Assembly (NCBI GenBank): GCA_029287515.1
Contig: JARFQZ010000043.1
Location: 1-8,948, forward strand
Source: Lysobacterales bacterium
Lineage (GTDB): Bacteria; Pseudomonadota; Gammaproteobacteria; Xanthomonadales; SZUA-36
DNA length: 8,948 nucleotides
Direction: 5' to 3'
Shown here piece by piece: positions 6,896-8,948 of this stretch. The notes under the pieces are model-generated. The model searched no databases. It saw only the letters and a list, made by a program, of their open reading frames with translations, and had not been told where the DNA came from. Made by a program: the position numbers and the translations under genes. Position 1 is the stretch's first letter. Every line of letters begins with the position of its first letter.

Positions 6896-7056
6896 TTTTA
6901 GACAAACTAAAAAGTTGTCGAGGGTTCTGAACAGATCGGGACCTTTCAGGTTGACGAGAGATTGCGACGCTTTGTCTTGATTTCTGTAATAAATCCGGAA
7001 ATACAGACTAAATTGTTGTAGCATCTCCCGTCCAATATAAATCCCGAGGTTAAAAA

Positions 7057-7533
7057 ATGAAATTTGGTCCGGCTCTTTTGTGCATGGTGTTGTTTTTTGC
7101 ATCGTTTGCTTCCACGTCTTTCGCCAAGGAAATCGGGGAATACAGGGAAGAAGCTGCGCAGTATTACCTGGAGCAAAACTACAAAAAGGCCTACAAGATT
7201 TATTACAAGCTTGCCAAGATGGGTGACCACCCTTCCCAGGACCAGGTCGCCGTAATGCTCGCCAGGGGCGAGGGCAAGGATATCGATTTTGAAAACGCGT
7301 ATGCGTGGTCGGTGCTGGCAGCGGAAGGTGGTGATGACATTCTGACAATTCAAAGCGAAGAACTGTTGCAGCAAGCCGATGATAAGGCTAAGGCAGAGAA
7401 GCAAGCGTCAAGGCTCATGAAAAAATATGGCAGAGATGCCCTGCTGGAGAAAGCCGAGGCGCAGGAAATGCGCAGGCTAAGCCGTCAAATGGGTGGGTGC
7501 ACCGGATCAAAAAGGGGTTGTTCAGGACCCTGA
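7057..7533 (+). CDS. Secreted Sel1/TPR-like small protein
   Basis: A 158-residue protein starting at ATG 7057 with GAGG seven bases upstream. Residues 1-23 (MKFGPALL ... STSFA) form a clear Sec signal peptide with likely cleavage before KE, so the mature protein is probably periplasmic. Residues about 33-95 resemble one to two Sel1-type helical repeats: AAQYYLEQNYKKAYKIYYKL, then MLARGEGKDIDFENAYAWSVLAAEGG, the usual Sel1 spacing of small residues and the AYAWxxLAA ending. The rest (100-145) is highly charged and helical, and the tail has two cysteines (GGCTGSKRGC). Sel1 proteins usually bind other proteins; the partner here is unknown. It stands alone on the plus strand between two minus-strand channel gene units, and its start region lies back to back with that of the iGluR-like gene, so the two could share a control region. 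Confidence 0.83.
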   Translation: MKFGPALLCMVLFFASFASTSFAKEIGEYREEAAQYYLEQNYKKAYKIYYKLAKMGDHPSQDQVAVMLARGEGKDIDFENAYAWSVLAAEGGDDILTIQSEELLQQADDKAKAEKQASRLMKKYGRDALLEKAEAQEMRRLSRQMGGCTGSKRGCSGP

Positions 7534-7563
7534 GGCCCCGGCACCGCTTGCGGAGATCAAAGG

Positions 7564-7977
7564 TTACCCCTCGGGCACTGTTTCATATCTCGGGAGCGCA
7601 TCTCCCAATTCAACCCAGGGCTGCTTTTTGGCCGCGTAGATATGCATTTCAGGTTTGACCCAGCTTGCGTCATCCAGCGTACCCGCCTTGAGAAACACGT
7701 AACCGGGATCCGCTTCGCAGTCCAGGTAGATGCCTGAAGCGCAGCGGGGGCAGAAAAAACGATGGACGGGTTTTCCCGAGTCCCCGGCAACCGTGTATGT
7801 GCCGAGTTCTCCCCGAATTTCGAACGCATCTGAGGGAATCATCAACTCCACGGAAAAAGGGCTGCCCGCAGTCTTTTGACAATCACTGCAGTGGCAATAG
7901 AAGGTGAATTCCGGCGCCGCGGAGCAGGTGTATCGGACGTTCCCACAGTGACAACCCCCTTCGTATCTGTCTGGCAT
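7564..7977 (-). CDS. GFA/CENP-V family zinc-binding protein
   Basis: A 137-residue protein of the family that includes glutathione-dependent formaldehyde-activating enzyme (Gfa). Cysteines fit the family pattern: CHC at 9-11, CHCSDC at 28-33 and CPRC at 76-79, which hold a structural and a catalytic-type zinc. Most bacterial members are uncharacterised paralogues, so formaldehyde handling is not implied. The start is set at ATG 7977: AAGGAG lies 9 bases before it, but only 3 bases before the alternative ATG at 7983, and MPDRYEGGCHCG matches the usual N-terminus. The SD falls in the gap just after the channel gene's stop (TAA at 8001-7999), so the two genes are likely co-transcribed. It is cytoplasmic, with no signal peptide. 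It converges on the Sel1-like gene with only 30 bases between stops. Confidence 0.9.
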   Translation of the reverse strand: MPDRYEGGCHCGNVRYTCSAAPEFTFYCHCSDCQKTAGSPFSVELMIPSDAFEIRGELGTYTVAGDSGKPVHRFFCPRCASGIYLDCEADPGYVFLKAGTLDDASWVKPEMHIYAAKKQPWVELGDALPRYETVPEG

Positions 7978-7998
7978 ATTCATCAACTCCTTTTCCGG

Positions 7999-8948
7999 TT
8001 AAACGAAAAACGCAGCGTAACTCACAACCACGAACAACAGCAGGTAAACCCAGCGCGCGATGGCGTTGGCCTGCAAAGCCTGCTCCATACGGTCGGAATT
8101 TGCCCAGCGGCTGCCCAACACCGCCACACCCAGCGCGATAAACACCAACAATGTACAGCCCAGGACAAAAATATCGGCTCTTGTCAGGTACGAAACTTTT
8201 GGCAGGCCCAGCCGTATGCTCACACCCAGCGCGATCAGGGAAAATATCGAAGCAGTGGAAATGGCGATGCGCGGTGGCACCAGGTTCGGCTGCATCCAGA
8301 ACACGGTCCAAGCCATGAAGATAATCAACGACATCGGCACCAGCATGGTCAGCACGTAGTAGTCTGAGTCGCGTTCTGCTTCCATGGTGTAAATCAACTG
8401 AGGTAATTCGACTCCGGCGTTGGGTGGAACATATACGCCAACTTCCGGTTCGAGGGGTCTCAGGTTCCAGCCCTCGATACTGAATGTACCCCCTTCAGTG
8501 ACCAGGACCGATTCAGTGGAAAACTGCATTTCGTCCGTGGAGTATTCGTAAGAAATGATCTGGATGGGGAGTTGCTGCGTATCGAACGGAAACTCCTGAA
8601 ACTCCAGGTTGGTCGCAAGCTCTCCTGTCAGCCGGTTTTGAAACCGCACATTGCCAAAGTCGTCGACGTTTACACCCTCTCGCAGCCGGGGTGTCAGTCC
8701 CCGGTCATTGATGAACAGAATCCTTGGTGTCCAGATATCCTCCAGAGACATGAATCGCCTTTGACCCTGTCTTTCCGCATCGGGTAGCGCAAGCCGGGGA
8801 TCGCTCCAACGCGCTGATATGAATATATCGACACTGAAACGCTGGTTTACGTCGTCAATTTCGTCAACATCGATGACGAACAGACCGACTTCAATAATGG
8901 TCGGTTCACCGTTAACGGACGGCCGCTCGCCCAGCATCACTGATTCCG
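7999..8948 (-). CDS. Pentameric ligand-gated ion channel (Cys-loop/GLIC family), 5' end off window
   Basis: The frame is open to the right edge and ends at TAA 8001-7999; about 313 residues are inside (numbered from base 8940). Compared with GLIC, the signal peptide and first strand are missing. The extracellular beta-sandwich shows RWSDPRL (44-50), IWTPRILFIN (69-78) and EFPFDTQQLPIQI (116-128), the cysteine-free version of the Cys-loop. M1 is about 194-215, M2 about 224-243, M3 about 256-277 and M4 about 296-313; the M3-M4 loop is short, as in other prokaryotic members. M2 is entered through VPPR, with no acidic residue at -1' or -2', P at -2', R224 at 0', F233 at 9' and R243 at 19', then LPKVSY. 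This recalls animal glycine-receptor M2 more than GLIC and suggests anion selectivity, an inference. The ligand is unknown. It is followed by a GFA-family gene. Confidence 0.9.
   Translation of the reverse strand, partial: ESVMLGERPSVNGEPTIIEVGLFVIDVDEIDDVNQRFSVDIFISARWSDPRLALPDAERQGQRRFMSLEDIWTPRILFINDRGLTPRLREGVNVDDFGNVRFQNRLTGELATNLEFQEFPFDTQQLPIQIISYEYSTDEMQFSTESVLVTEGGTFSIEGWNLRPLEPEVGVYVPPNAGVELPQLIYTMEAERDSDYYVLTMLVPMSLIIFMAWTVFWMQPNLVPPRIAISTASIFSLIALGVSIRLGLPKVSYLTRADIFVLGCTLLVFIALGVAVLGSRWANSDRMEQALQANAIARWVYLLLFVVVSYAAFFV

Noticed and set aside
7013..7041. TTGTTG - 17 bases - TATAAA as a promoter for the Sel1-like gene
   Set aside because: The predicted start site would fall within or next to the GAGG ribosome site, leaving a leader of about 8 bases, so it is not convincing.
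6845..7348. 167-residue minus-strand frame across the start of the Sel1-like gene
   Set aside because: Overlaps a gene with clear signal peptide and ribosome site; only its last 11 codons are kept as a tentative leader peptide.
7534..7563. Terminator between the convergent Sel1-like and GFA genes
   Set aside because: Only 4-5 bp pairings are visible and there is no T-run on either strand.
1..8948. CRISPR array, tRNA, insertion sequence or integron parts
   Set aside because: No regularly spaced repeats, cloverleaf-like segments, transposase motifs or terminal inverted repeats were seen.

Overview
The window looks like a piece of chromosome from a free-living, probably marine or sediment gammaproteobacterium. 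This rests on moderately GC-rich coding sequence, proteobacterial-style Shine-Dalgarno sites, and a gene mix of an envelope DUF885 protein, a SulP anion transporter, a GFA-family protein and prokaryotic neurotransmitter-receptor-like channels. The lineage is an inference. I see no tRNA, rRNA, CRISPR array, integrase or transposase.

Layout. (1) 1-1550 (+): C-terminal part of a DUF885 protein, cut by the left edge. (2) 1696-2800 (-): a compact operon read right to left. It holds a DUF4242 protein, a single-pass membrane protein with a coiled coil, and, joined by an ATGA stop/start overlap, the decayed remains of a nucleotide-sugar-epimerase-like SDR gene. (3) 3089-3337 (+): a small unrecognised ORF. 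(4) 3407-6804 (-): an apparent two-gene unit. First comes a prokaryotic ionotropic glutamate receptor-like channel, then, 29 bases on, a SulP permease with an extra domain of about 138 residues between its two transmembrane halves. (5) 7057-7533 (+): a secreted Sel1/TPR-like small protein. (6) 7564-8948 (-): a pentameric ligand-gated channel (Cys-loop/GLIC family, N-terminus off the right edge) followed by a GFA/CENP-V-like zinc protein whose SD overlaps the end of the channel gene.

The main point of interest is that two unrelated ligand-gated ion channel superfamilies, iGluR-like and pLGIC, lie less than 1.3 kb apart, separated by a secreted Sel1-like protein, and one is probably co-transcribed with an anion transporter. 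Both pores are unusual. The iGluR-like protein lacks the K+ filter TVGYGD and has arginines in the filter region. The pLGIC has a Pro-Pro-Arg motif entering M2 and no acidic selectivity ring, as in animal glycine/GABA-A anion channels. A ligand-sensing, anion-handling membrane module is a reasonable hypothesis, but it is inference from sequence and gene order only.
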